A stretch of 64,000 nt of DNA from Endozoicomonas sp. OPT23 (lineage in GTDB: Bacteria; Pseudomonadota; Gammaproteobacteria; Pseudomonadales; Endozoicomonadaceae): assembly GCF_009653635.1 (NCBI RefSeq), contig NZ_PPFD01000005.1, positions 248,001 through 312,000 on the forward strand, given 5' to 3'. Within the stretch, counting starts at the first letter, position 1. Each line of letters begins with the position of its first letter. The translations under genes were made by a program, and so were the position numbers. The notes under the pieces are model-generated. The model searched no databases. It saw only the letters and a list, made by a program, of their open reading frames with translations, and was not told the origin of the DNA. Of the stretch, positions 8,820 through 17,559 are shown piece after piece.

Positions 8820-8892
8820 GCATTTTACTTGGCATTTGTAGTACGCCGCTGACGAACCATAACAAGAACAAAAATGAACGGGGTCACTTTTC

Positions 8893-9906
8893 ATGTCGAA
8901 CTCTTCACCTCAGGACTCTCCTAAGGCACCAGAGGTATTAAGCCAGTCTTACGCACTGGGCTACACCTACACACGCTCAACCGGACCAGTAGTCGGTCGC
9001 TTTCTGAGCGGTCTGCGTGACCGTAAACTGGTCGGCAACAAAGGCAGTGACGGTAAGGTTTATGTTCCACCGATGGAGTATGACCCAAAAACTGCCGAAG
9101 AGCTGACCAGTTTTGTTGACGTTGCTGAAACCGGCACCGTCAAAACCTGGTCCTGGGTCACTGAACCCCATGAAAAGCACCTGCTGGACAAGCCTTTCGC
9201 CTTTGCGCTGATTCAGCTCGACGGCAGTGATGTACCTATGATGCACATGGTTGATGCGCCCCGTGAAAGCATTAAGAGCGGAATGCGGGTACAGGTTCGC
9301 TGGGCCGATAAAACAGAAGGTCTGATTACGGATATTGCCTGTTTTGAACCAGAAACAGACAGCAAGAAAGCAAAGCCTGCTGTCGATACGGAAGCCGGAC
9401 TTATCACTGACATCAAGTCTCCGGTTTACCTTAATTACAACTTCACGGCCGGTGCTTCCACGTCTACCTTCCTGAGCAACCTCAAAAAAGGCCAGCTGAC
9501 CGGTGGTAAGTGCGATGAGTGCAGTGCGGTTTATGTTCCACCTCGTGGCTCCTGTGCAGCCTGTGGTGTTGCTACCAGTGAAAGCGTTAATTTGAGCGAC
9601 AAGGCAACCATTGAGTCATTCACTATTGTTCATATCCCAATTCCGGGCAATCCGATCAAGCCTCCATTCATTGTTGCGAATATCGTACTGGATGAAACCC
9701 ATCAGTCGTTTATCCATATTGTCAGCGGTTGTGATAACGACGACGTGCGCATAGGCATGCGAGTGGAAGCGGTGTGGAAACCTGAAGAAGAGTGGGATAT
9801 CGCCATGGAAAACATCACTCATTTCCAGCCTATTGATGAGCCGGATGTACCGCGTGAGCAAATTGCACGACTCAAGCCACTGACCGGAGGCCAGAACAAT
9901 GAGTAA
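8893..9906 (+). CDS. Double DUF35 (OB-fold, zinc-ribbon) protein
   Basis: 337 residues made of two DUF35-like units. The first (about 15-150) has the rubredoxin-like region but lacks zinc-binding cysteines (LVGNKGSDGKVYVPPMEYDP). The second (about 180-320) keeps a full zinc ribbon, CDEC...CAAC, followed by the OB-fold. DUF35 proteins partner thiolase-like enzymes; in actinobacterial sterol degradation ChsH2's DUF35 domain binds the aldolase Ltp2. The 3' end overlaps the next gene by eight bases (start at 9899 within the last codons), so translation is probably coupled and the products likely form a complex. The duplicated, half-degenerate arrangement is notable because two thiolase-like genes follow. 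Confidence 0.8.
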   Translation: MSNSSPQDSPKAPEVLSQSYALGYTYTRSTGPVVGRFLSGLRDRKLVGNKGSDGKVYVPPMEYDPKTAEELTSFVDVAETGTVKTWSWVTEPHEKHLLDKPFAFALIQLDGSDVPMMHMVDAPRESIKSGMRVQVRWADKTEGLITDIACFEPETDSKKAKPAVDTEAGLITDIKSPVYLNYNFTAGASTSTFLSNLKKGQLTGGKCDECSAVYVPPRGSCAACGVATSESVNLSDKATIESFTIVHIPIPGNPIKPPFIVANIVLDETHQSFIHIVSGCDNDDVRIGMRVEAVWKPEEEWDIAMENITHFQPIDEPDVPREQIARLKPLTGGQNNE

Positions 9907-10972
9907 TCATTCACCAAGAGACCTGGCTGTTGTTGCCTATGCCCGTACACAGGCTGTACGTAACGTCGGTGCCAAGAACGAAATTGAATTGATCATGCCG
10001 GTCATTCAACAGGTTATGGCCGATGCCGGACTGAATAATGTTCAGGACATCGATTTCACCTGTTCCGGCAGTTGTGACTACCTGCAGGGCGCTGCTTTTG
10101 CCTTTGTATCCGGTGTTGATGCCTTGGGCGCCGTACCGCCAATTAAAGAGTCTCATGTCGAGATGGATGCCGCCTGGGCACTTTATGAATCCATGCTGAA
10201 AATCAAGATGGGTGCTGCTAATTCTGCACTGGTTTACGGCTTTGCCAAATCAAGTCCAGGCCAGCTGCCACAGGTTATGTCTCAACAACTGGACCCTTAT
10301 TACTGCTCACCGCTCTGGCTCGATGCCATCAGCATGAACGCCATGCAGGCTCAGGCTTGCCTGGATGCCGGTGTTGTCTCTGAGGAGAAAATGGCAGAAG
10401 TCGTCAGCCGTTCACGCAGCAATGCCAAGTCTCACGACAGTATGCAGCTGTCCGGTGACTTCTCGGTAGAACAGCTACTGGCTGAGCCAGAGTATGTTGC
10501 GCCTCTGAGAAAGCACGACTGCCCGCCAGTGTCTGACGGCGCATCAGCAATGATCGTCTGCACTGTCGAAAAAGCCAAAGAGTGGGGACTGCCTTACGCC
10601 GTGATTAAAGGCATGGATCACCGTATCGAAACCCATAATCTGGGTGCCCGAGACCTGACGGTATCTGAATCCACCGAAATTGCAGCTAAAGCACTGGCTG
10701 TTGATGGCAAGAAAGTCGACATTGCCGAACTGCATACACCGTTCAGCCATCAGGAAATCATTATCAAAAAGGCTCTGGGTCTTGCGGACAGTACGGTGGT
10801 TAACCCATCCGGTGGCTGTCTTGCGGCCAACGTTATGATGGCGGCCGGTCTGGACTGCATCGGTGAAATAGCTCAGCGCATTATCAGGGGTGAGGCAAAA
10901 CTGGGTGTGGCTCACGCAACCAGCGGCCCTTGTCTGCAACACAACATGGTTACCGTTCTGGAGGCAGCGTAA
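9899..10972 (+). CDS. Thiolase-like protein without nucleophilic cysteine (1)
   Basis: 357 residues with thiolase/SCP-x-type fold signatures (C-terminal NPSGGCLAANVMMAAGL and HATSGPCLQHNMV). At the position of the normal acyl-accepting Cys the sequence reads SHVEMDAAWALYES, with no cysteine, so ordinary thiolysis is unlikely. Related cysteine-less members that pair with DUF35 proteins act as retro-aldolases on steroid side-chain thioesters (Ltp2 type) or as condensing partners. The ATG overlaps the upstream DUF35 gene, with GGAGG seven bases before it; the stop overlaps the next start as TAATG. Specific substrate unknown. Confidence 0.75.
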   Translation: MSNHSPRDLAVVAYARTQAVRNVGAKNEIELIMPVIQQVMADAGLNNVQDIDFTCSGSCDYLQGAAFAFVSGVDALGAVPPIKESHVEMDAAWALYESMLKIKMGAANSALVYGFAKSSPGQLPQVMSQQLDPYYCSPLWLDAISMNAMQAQACLDAGVVSEEKMAEVVSRSRSNAKSHDSMQLSGDFSVEQLLAEPEYVAPLRKHDCPPVSDGASAMIVCTVEKAKEWGLPYAVIKGMDHRIETHNLGARDLTVSESTEIAAKALAVDGKKVDIAELHTPFSHQEIIIKKALGLADSTVVNPSGGCLAANVMMAAGLDCIGEIAQRIIRGEAKLGVAHATSGPCLQHNMVTVLEAA

Positions 10973-12153
10973 TGTCATCAACAAAAGTGGCAGAGCTGGC
11001 AGCCGTCGTCGGTGTTGGCCAGACTAACTATCAGACCAAAAGATCAGACGTTTCCATTGCCGGACTGGTTCGGGAAGCAGCTGTTAATGCTTTAAAAGAT
11101 GCCGAATTGACCTGGGACGACATTGACGCCGTCATCGTCGGCAAAGCACCGGATATGTTTGAAGGCGTGATCATGCCGGAAAGCTATCTGACCGATGCCC
11201 TGGGTTGCAATGGCAAGCCAATGCTTCGGGTTCATACAGCGGGTTCGGTGGGTGGTTCTACTGCGGTTGTCGCAGCATCGTACGTCCAGAGTGGTTTGTT
11301 TAAACGGATTCTGACCGTTGCTTTTGAGAAACAGTCCGAGTCCAACGCCATGTGGGCCCTGTCTAACCCACAGCCGTTTAACCCGCACCTGAATGCCGGT
11401 GCCGGTGGTTACTTCGCGCCGATCATTCGTGAATATATGCGTCGCAGTGGTGCTCCAAAAGATGTCGGTATTCGAGTGGCTACCAAGGATCGTCTGCACG
11501 GTGCCATGAACCCGCTGGCTCATCTGCAACTGCCAAACATTACCGAAGAAGAAGTTGCTGAATCTGCCATGCTGTGGGATCCGCTGCGCATGCTGGAATC
11601 CTGTCCCTCTTCCGATGGCGCCTGTGCCATGATCATTGCCAATGAAGAGCTGGCTGATCAGGCTTCCAAGCCACCAGCGTGGATCAAGGGCACCGCCATG
11701 CGCTCCGAGCCGACCATGTACGCTGATCGTGAGGAGGTTAATCCTCTGGCAGGTAGAATGTGTGTGGCTGACGTTTACAAGCAGGCCGGTATTACTAACC
11801 CTCGCGAACAGATTGATGTGGCTGAGGTTTATGTACCTTTCTCCTGGTATGAACCTATGTGGCTGGAGAACCTGGGCTTTGCCGAAGAAGGCGAAGGTTG
11901 GAAGCTGACTATGGACGGTGTCACATCACTGCGCGACGGCGGTGATACACCGTGGAACCCGTCTGGTGGTGTGCTGTCGTCCAATCCGATTGGTGCGTCC
12001 GGTATGATCCGTTTTGCTGAAGCGGCTCAACAGGTGCGTGGATTGTGTGGTGATCATCAGGTGCCGGGGGCTAAAACAGCTCTGGGGCATGCTTATGGTG
12101 GCGGGGCGCAGTTCTTTTCCATGTGGGTAGTGGGTTCTGAGAAACCTTCATAA
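10972..12153 (+). CDS. Thiolase-like protein without nucleophilic cysteine (2)
   Basis: 393 residues, thiolase superfamily. The usual Cys position reads RVHTAGSVGGST, so the nucleophile is again missing. The later blocks are thiolase-like: VAEVYVPFSWYEPMWLENLGF, NPSGGVLSSNPIGASG and ALGHAYGGGAQ. The tyrosines around VYVPFSWYEP are candidates for catalysis if this is an Ltp2-like aldolase (inference). The start at 10972 overlaps the previous stop (TAATG) and is preceded by GGAGG; a longer frame from 10930 is rejected. It is the last gene of the operon, followed by a hairpin terminator. Confidence 0.78.
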   Translation: MSSTKVAELAAVVGVGQTNYQTKRSDVSIAGLVREAAVNALKDAELTWDDIDAVIVGKAPDMFEGVIMPESYLTDALGCNGKPMLRVHTAGSVGGSTAVVAASYVQSGLFKRILTVAFEKQSESNAMWALSNPQPFNPHLNAGAGGYFAPIIREYMRRSGAPKDVGIRVATKDRLHGAMNPLAHLQLPNITEEEVAESAMLWDPLRMLESCPSSDGACAMIIANEELADQASKPPAWIKGTAMRSEPTMYADREEVNPLAGRMCVADVYKQAGITNPREQIDVAEVYVPFSWYEPMWLENLGFAEEGEGWKLTMDGVTSLRDGGDTPWNPSGGVLSSNPIGASGMIRFAEAAQQVRGLCGDHQVPGAKTALGHAYGGGAQFFSMWVVGSEKPS

Positions 12154-12162
12154 AGCTGACTG

Positions 12163-12198
12163 CCAGTGTAGAGCAGATGTTCTGCACTGGTTTTCTCT
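12163..12198 (+). terminator. Intrinsic terminator of the 3979-12153 operon
   Basis: CCAGTG (12163-12168) and CACTGG (12185-12190) close a stem that continues inward by five more pairs, two of them G-T. It is followed directly by TTTTCTCT. It is ten bases after the last stop codon. Confidence 0.75.
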
Positions 12199-12254
12199 AA
12201 CCAGAGCTGATTTTCATAGCTATCCGAGTAAAGTAAATGGGCAAGAAAATCTTA

Positions 12255-13937
12255 TTAACTGAACGGCCACCATCCACGTCTTGCTGCTTGCGATTGAACG
12301 ACAGATTGTGCCTGTTCTTCATTTTCATCGTTTTCTACATAATCAGAAATCAAGTTCGTTTCCTTCTCTGCCGTATCAACAGTATCACCGTTAGATTCAG
12401 GCTTGGCCCCCTTGTCATCAACAGTTTCATCGACAATGGTAGGAACATGCTCCGTCATTTCTTCTTTGGTAAAAGGATCAACGTCGTAACTTTTCTTAAC
12501 TATCTGAAGAGCTGTATATACAGGCAAGAAGTATGTCAGTCTGTCACCATTATCCTTCAGGTTTTTCCATAACTCCCCTGTCAATTCAACCAACTTGATC
12601 GCATGAGGCGTAATCGTGTCTACGTCAAGTCTTCGCTGATATATTTCATCCATTTGACAGCATATTGCTTTTATTAACTTTTTAAATTTTCGCGATTGTT
12701 TATCCTGCGGCAATCTGCTCAGGTGCATGCTTATATCGTCAATATCGACATTTTCGTCACCCCAGCCCTTCTCCTGGAGAACATTCTCACCATCTACGAT
12801 CCTTTCTACCTCAACTTTCTGGCCTCCAACTCCTGTTATGGTCGAAAAATCATGCTCGGCAGCGGCTACTTGATGATTAAGGTCATCAATTCTTTCCTGC
12901 AATTTAATAGCTGTTTTATGTATACGATTAGGGTCTGACCAGATCAGGTAATTTCTGGTTTTAACATAGTGTTGAGCACCACCGGCCTTTATCACCCCAA
13001 GAGCCCTGGCGGAACAATTATTTCGAGGGTCTTTTACATGATAATAAACTTCGCCTGCTCGCTCTTTTTTTCTTAAATTATGTATATGAGCTCTCATTTT
13101 TGTTTCATTGAGACCAAACATATTTATCTTTTTCTCATCTGTCTTAATATTCTTTATTGCGCCCATCACGGGTACGTAAACCTTGTCTGCCATTAGCTCC
13201 CAGCTTTGTTCAGGATCACTGGATCTTTTCTGTCTTGGCCTGGCTGCAGTTATTGGAGCCACTTCCCTTTTCATAAACCACTTTTCGTTGTTTCCTTCAC
13301 TGCCACCGGGTCCGAATATACTCTTCGCAAGTTCAAGCTCGCCATGACCTACCAATAATTTTGCAGCAGTAGAAGCAGATACCATCCCTATTTTATCGTC
13401 CTTATAACTTCCTTCAGAAGTGCACCTGACATAACCCAGTCGCTTTGCAATTCTACTTTTCACGGTTTTATCGAAAAGAGGCCACCAACTGAAATTCATT
13501 TTCTTGGGTGATACCTGGTCTGGACCAGAAGAGTTCATCTTTCTATCTTGATCACTTTTCACTGAAACACTCACATGCCCAGCATTACCGGTATATGAAT
13601 GATAAGGCCATGTCCTTATCACAATCTGATGGCTGCAGTTCTGAGCTTCCCCTCGCTTACGAAAAGGGTCAAAGCCTTCTTTGGTTATGACTCGACTAAA
13701 AACACGCTTCTCAGTATACGTTTCCAGCCTGCTCCTCAAGTCACCACTATTCGTTGCGGTTACAACCGTGGATGGAATAATTACTTCACGACCAAAGAAG
13801 GCTCTGATAGCGGCCTTTCTGGCATCCCTCGTTTCTGTGCCAGAGCTTATCGCTGCCGTATACGCCAGTTGTGCAGCACGATGAGCTTTACTTCTCGCAA
13901 AAGAAAATCTGTAGGTTGTATTATTTTCCGAATACAC
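12255..13937 (-). CDS. Hypothetical protein with His...Cys papain-like motifs, effector-like
   Basis: 560 residues, no signal peptide. I cannot assign a family with certainty. Two motifs stand out: IVIRTWPYHSYTGNAGHVSVSV (His121) followed by NFSWWP (150-153), and DPRNNCSARALGVIKAGGAQHY (Cys308). A histidine in a GHVS strand followed by a WP motif and later an NCS cysteine is the order expected for circularly permuted papain-like (NlpC/P60-related) hydrolases, and similar pairs occur in secreted effectors. This is inference. Residues about 345-420 look helical and the C-terminus is acidic before ending RRGWWPFS. The start is GTG at 13937 with AAGGGG upstream. The gene is convergent with the upstream catabolic operon and unrelated to it; codon and base use is more A+T-rich than its neighbours. 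Confidence 0.6.
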   Translation of the reverse strand: MYSENNTTYRFSFARSKAHRAAQLAYTAAISSGTETRDARKAAIRAFFGREVIIPSTVVTATNSGDLRSRLETYTEKRVFSRVITKEGFDPFRKRGEAQNCSHQIVIRTWPYHSYTGNAGHVSVSVKSDQDRKMNSSGPDQVSPKKMNFSWWPLFDKTVKSRIAKRLGYVRCTSEGSYKDDKIGMVSASTAAKLLVGHGELELAKSIFGPGGSEGNNEKWFMKREVAPITAARPRQKRSSDPEQSWELMADKVYVPVMGAIKNIKTDEKKINMFGLNETKMRAHIHNLRKKERAGEVYYHVKDPRNNCSARALGVIKAGGAQHYVKTRNYLIWSDPNRIHKTAIKLQERIDDLNHQVAAAEHDFSTITGVGGQKVEVERIVDGENVLQEKGWGDENVDIDDISMHLSRLPQDKQSRKFKKLIKAICCQMDEIYQRRLDVDTITPHAIKLVELTGELWKNLKDNGDRLTYFLPVYTALQIVKKSYDVDPFTKEEMTEHVPTIVDETVDDKGAKPESNGDTVDTAEKETNLISDYVENDENEEQAQSVVQSQAARRGWWPFS

Positions 13938-14239
13938 GCTCGGTCCCCTTCCATGCCCACTGCTGACCGTTAATTTAGTGATCTATTCAGTTAAGGTTAG
14001 CAACCAACGAAATTCTGTTATTCGTATTTAAAGACGGCTTTTCAACAAAGAGGATCTCTGTTTGTGCTGCAGAATTTTTTTTGTCAAAAGTTCGACATCC
14101 CTGACATTACATAATCCAAGTGGACGAAGCCTATCAGGCAGCCACTAAGTAACACTTGCAACACTAAATAGATGTCGCTGTAGGAAGCTGGGATGCTTCC
14201 GGATTTCAACAATAAAAATAAGAAAAGCAAGGCGAATCA
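13938..14239. other. Divergent intergenic region
   Basis: 302 bases between the hypothetical gene and the second catabolic operon. It holds a small hairpin (GGAAGC 14183-14188 with GCTTCC 14195-14200) in the probable leader of the downstream mRNA. I see no coding relic and no confident promoter. Confidence 0.4.
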
Positions 14240-15886
14240 ATGACTGCAAAACACTTCAATATCTGTGATCTGATTGAAATGGTCGTGGATGAGATCCCTA
14301 ATCGTGAAGCTCTTATCTGTGGTGATGCCCGTGTAACCTTTTCCGATCTGGATAAACGAGCCAACCAGATGGCTCATTATCTGGCCAGTCAGGGCGTCAA
14401 AGCCGGCGACCATGTCGCCCTCTATATGTACAACTGCAACGAATACCTGGAAGGTATGCTGGCCTGTTTCAAGATTCGGGCTGTCCCCGTCAACATCAAC
14501 TTCCGGTATGTTGGCGAAGAACTTGCCTATGTTTTCGACAATGCCAGGGTTGTCGCCTGTATCCACCACCGTGAATTCACCCCACATATTAATGAAATAA
14601 AAGGTCAGATCTCTTCCCTGAGAACCTTTATTTCTGTGGAAGACGGCAGCAGTGAAGACACCTCTTTGATTGGCAGCCAAACTTACGAAGCGTGTATGGC
14701 AGGCCAGGCCGATGTCAGAGACTTTGACGAACGATCAGACGACGATCTGTTTATTCTCTACACCGGAGGCACAACAGGTATGCCAAAAGGTGTAATGTGG
14801 CCCCATAAGAATGTTTTCTTTGCCGCCATGGGTGGTGGAGCTCACTATGCTCCGGACAAAGGCCCATGCCAGAAGCCGGAAGATATTGTAGACCGATTGC
14901 CTCCCTACGAAATGAAAGTAATTCCTCTGGCACCACTGATGCACGGCGCCTGCTGGTGGCATGCCTGCATCAGCTTGCTGGCGGGTAATACTCTGGTTCT
15001 GAACCCTCAGCGGTACTTTGATGCTGAGTCCATCTGGGATCTGGTAGAGAAAGAAGGCGTAAACAACCTGTCCATTGTCGGTGATGCCATGGCAACGCCT
15101 CTGCTGGATGCTCTTGATGCCAATCCAGATCGCTGGAACTTTCCAAGCATGTACTTCATTGGTTCCGGTGGTGCGGTATTCAGTTACTCCAAGCAGGATG
15201 CCTTTAAGAAACATTTCCCTAATGTCCACATGTCTAACGCTTTTGGTTCTTCTGAAGCAGGCACCATGGGTATGGATACCGGCAGCAAAAAAGCCGAAGG
15301 CACTCTGGGTAACGTTAAAAAAGATGCCTTTATGGATGTTATCGTCGAAGGCGATACCCCGGAACAGGCTCGTTACGCCAAGCCCGGTGAAGTCGGTATT
15401 TTTGGTCGCTCAGGTTATATCCCCAGAGGCTATTACAACGACCCTGTTAAAACAGCCAAAACCTTTATTGACGTGGAAGGCAAAGGGAAAGTCTGGTTGC
15501 TGACCGGTGATGCCGCAAAACTGGAAGATGATAACTCAATCACAATCTTCGGCCGTGATTCCAACTGCATCAACTCCGGTGGTGAGAAAATATTCCCGGA
15601 AGAAGTTGAGCAGGCGCTGAAAAACCATCCGGCCGTAAGCGACTGTCTGGTAGTAGATACTCCAGATGAACGTTTCACTGCCAAGGTGACAGCGGTTATA
15701 ACCAAACGACAGGGACATAATGTTTCCCTGGCAGAGCTGCAGGATGAAGCCCGCAAGCATATTGCCGGTTACAAAATTCCCCGTGAACTGCACATAGTAG
15801 ACGATATGCCCAGAGCTCCTAGTGGCAAGCCTGCCTATAAACAGGCCAAAGAGCTGGCCCTGAGCAATGAATACCTGGTGGATTAA
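14240..15886 (+). CDS. Acyl-CoA synthetase (FadD19-like AMP-forming ligase)
   Basis: 548 residues, ANL superfamily. It activates a carboxylic acid with ATP and CoA via an acyl-adenylate. The P-loop-like motif is LYTGGTTGMPKGVMWPH, the A5 block is SNAFGSSEAGTMG, the A7 Asp is LLTGDAAKLEDD, the hinge region is GRDSNCINSGGEKIFPEE and the C-terminal catalytic Lys is in PRAPSGKPAYKQ. The length equals that of mycobacterial FadD19, a steroid side-chain CoA ligase, and the unusual HGACWWHACISLL region also fits that subgroup, but substrate cannot be proven. First gene of a four-gene operon with two crotonases and a second synthetase. Confidence 0.88.
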   Translation: MTAKHFNICDLIEMVVDEIPNREALICGDARVTFSDLDKRANQMAHYLASQGVKAGDHVALYMYNCNEYLEGMLACFKIRAVPVNINFRYVGEELAYVFDNARVVACIHHREFTPHINEIKGQISSLRTFISVEDGSSEDTSLIGSQTYEACMAGQADVRDFDERSDDDLFILYTGGTTGMPKGVMWPHKNVFFAAMGGGAHYAPDKGPCQKPEDIVDRLPPYEMKVIPLAPLMHGACWWHACISLLAGNTLVLNPQRYFDAESIWDLVEKEGVNNLSIVGDAMATPLLDALDANPDRWNFPSMYFIGSGGAVFSYSKQDAFKKHFPNVHMSNAFGSSEAGTMGMDTGSKKAEGTLGNVKKDAFMDVIVEGDTPEQARYAKPGEVGIFGRSGYIPRGYYNDPVKTAKTFIDVEGKGKVWLLTGDAAKLEDDNSITIFGRDSNCINSGGEKIFPEEVEQALKNHPAVSDCLVVDTPDERFTAKVTAVITKRQGHNVSLAELQDEARKHIAGYKIPRELHIVDDMPRAPSGKPAYKQAKELALSNEYLVD

Positions 15887-15916
15887 TTAGGGAAAGTTCT
15901 TTTTAAGGAAAACAAC

Positions 15917-16735
15917 ATGACTGAATTAGCCATCAGCACCAAAAACTGCATTATCGAACAGAAAGGACGGGTTCTGGTTGTTACCCTGAACCGCCCAGAA
16001 AAAAAGAATGCCTTTAACTCACCCATGGTCGTGGGGCTCTATCGAGCCTGGCGACTGCTGGAAGAAGACGACAGTCTGCTCTGTGCTGTATTGACCGCCA
16101 ATGGCGATACCTTTTGTGCTGGCATGGATTTATCCACAGGGCCCGAAGGTGGTGCTGAAGGTCAGGAAGAGATTCAGGCATTGATGAAAGAGGTGCCTAA
16201 TCTGCCCTGGCAATCACTGTTGCGTGAGAACATTCCCAACAAGCCGATTATTCTGGCTGTTGAAGGCTATGCGCTGGCTGGCGGTACTGAAATTCTGCAG
16301 GGCACGGATATTCGTATCGCCGCTGAAGATGCGATCTTTGGCGTTACTGAAGTCGCTCGTGGTCTGTACCCCATGTCAGGCTCAACGGTAAAACTTCGTC
16401 GCCAAATCCCTTACGCCCTTGCCGCTGAAATGCTGTTACTGGGTGAACACATTTCTGCTCACAAGTGTCAGGAATGGGGGCTGGTCAACCATGTGGTGGG
16501 TAAGGGTGAAGCGCTTTATAAGGCCATGGAGATTGCAGAGAAGATCTGTAAGAACGGACCTCTGGCGGTAAAAGCCGTGATGAAATCACTGCGTCAGCAC
16601 GACGAATCCATGCCTATGGATCAGGCACTGAAAGCCTCTGATGAACTGGCTATGCCAGTACTGTCATCCGCAGACGCCCGTGAAGGCATGAAAGCCTTTA
16701 TGGAGAAGCGCCCACCAGTCTTTCAGGGGAAGTAA
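15917..16735 (+). CDS. Enoyl-CoA hydratase/isomerase (crotonase family, 1)
   Basis: 272 residues. The oxyanion-hole blocks DTFCAGMDLS and EGYALAGGTEILQGTDIRIA are present, and the usual downstream Glu lies in FGVTEVARGLYP. It should hydrate a trans-2-enoyl-CoA or act on a related CoA ester. A ribosome site AAGGAA precedes the ATG. Only three bases separate its stop from the next crotonase gene, so the two are tightly coupled. The context (CoA ligases, no dehydrogenase) suggests action on the same acid activated by the flanking synthetases. Confidence 0.87.
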   Translation: MTELAISTKNCIIEQKGRVLVVTLNRPEKKNAFNSPMVVGLYRAWRLLEEDDSLLCAVLTANGDTFCAGMDLSTGPEGGAEGQEEIQALMKEVPNLPWQSLLRENIPNKPIILAVEGYALAGGTEILQGTDIRIAAEDAIFGVTEVARGLYPMSGSTVKLRRQIPYALAAEMLLLGEHISAHKCQEWGLVNHVVGKGEALYKAMEIAEKICKNGPLAVKAVMKSLRQHDESMPMDQALKASDELAMPVLSSADAREGMKAFMEKRPPVFQGK

Positions 16736-16738
16736 AGA

Positions 16739-17533
16739 ATGAGCAATACTGTTCTTCAGGAGCTGGACGACGGCGTACTTACCGTCACTTTTAATCGCCC
16801 TGACAAGAAAAATGCCTTTAATCGTGAACAGTGGACAGCGTTCGATCAGATTCTTCGTAACGCCAACACAGACAAGCGCGTAGCCGTCGTTCTTTTAAAA
16901 GGCGCTGGTGACTCCTTCTGCTCTGGTGCCGATCTCAGTGACTTCAGTAACAGTGAACCAGCAGATGGTGTTGAACCCTTTGATGCCTGCGCCGAAGCCC
17001 TGATCGAATTTCAAAAACCACTGGTTGCTGCTGCCAAAGGTATAGCGGTAGGCGGTGGCGCCACCATACTGCTGCATTGCGATATTGTTTACGTTGGCGA
17101 AAGCCTGCGTATGAAATTCCCCTTCACCAGCCTGGGACTTGTTCCTGAGCTGGCCAGCAGTGTGCAACTGGCCAATATCGTCGGTCAGCGCAAAGCTTCA
17201 GAAATAATGCTGTCCTCAGAATGGATCAATGCTGACAGAGCACGACAGCTCGATCTGATCACTGATATCTACTCTGACGAACAACTCTTTGATAAAGCCA
17301 CCAGCAAGGCAAAAGAGCTCGCCAAATGGCCAGTCAGCTCTCTTGTAGCAACCAAAGTTCTGCTTAAGAAAACGAACCTGGCAACCTTGAGGCAAGCCCT
17401 TGTAGATGAAAAATCAGAGATGCTTCGTCTGGCGGGCAGCCCTGAAAACAGGGAAGCCATCACGGCTATTTTTGAACGCCGGCAACCGGATTTTGCCCAG
17501 TTCCGCAAAACTGCTGAAGCTGAGCCCGCATAA
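16739..17533 (+). CDS. Enoyl-CoA hydratase/isomerase (crotonase family, 2)
   Basis: 264 residues, a second crotonase, only moderately like its neighbour. The oxyanion-hole glycines are in DSFCSGADLSDF and KGIAVGGGATILLHCDIVYV; the following helix reads FPFTSLGLVPELASS, in which the first catalytic Glu of hydratases is replaced and one Glu (PELASS) remains, a pattern seen in delta3-delta2 enoyl-CoA isomerases. An isomerase role is therefore possible. It lies three bases after the previous gene, and the next synthetase follows after 26 bases. Confidence 0.85.
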   Translation: MSNTVLQELDDGVLTVTFNRPDKKNAFNREQWTAFDQILRNANTDKRVAVVLLKGAGDSFCSGADLSDFSNSEPADGVEPFDACAEALIEFQKPLVAAAKGIAVGGGATILLHCDIVYVGESLRMKFPFTSLGLVPELASSVQLANIVGQRKASEIMLSSEWINADRARQLDLITDIYSDEQLFDKATSKAKELAKWPVSSLVATKVLLKKTNLATLRQALVDEKSEMLRLAGSPENREAITAIFERRQPDFAQFRKTAEAEPA

Positions 17534-17559
17534 AAAAAGAAGTAAAAAAGGAAAACAGA

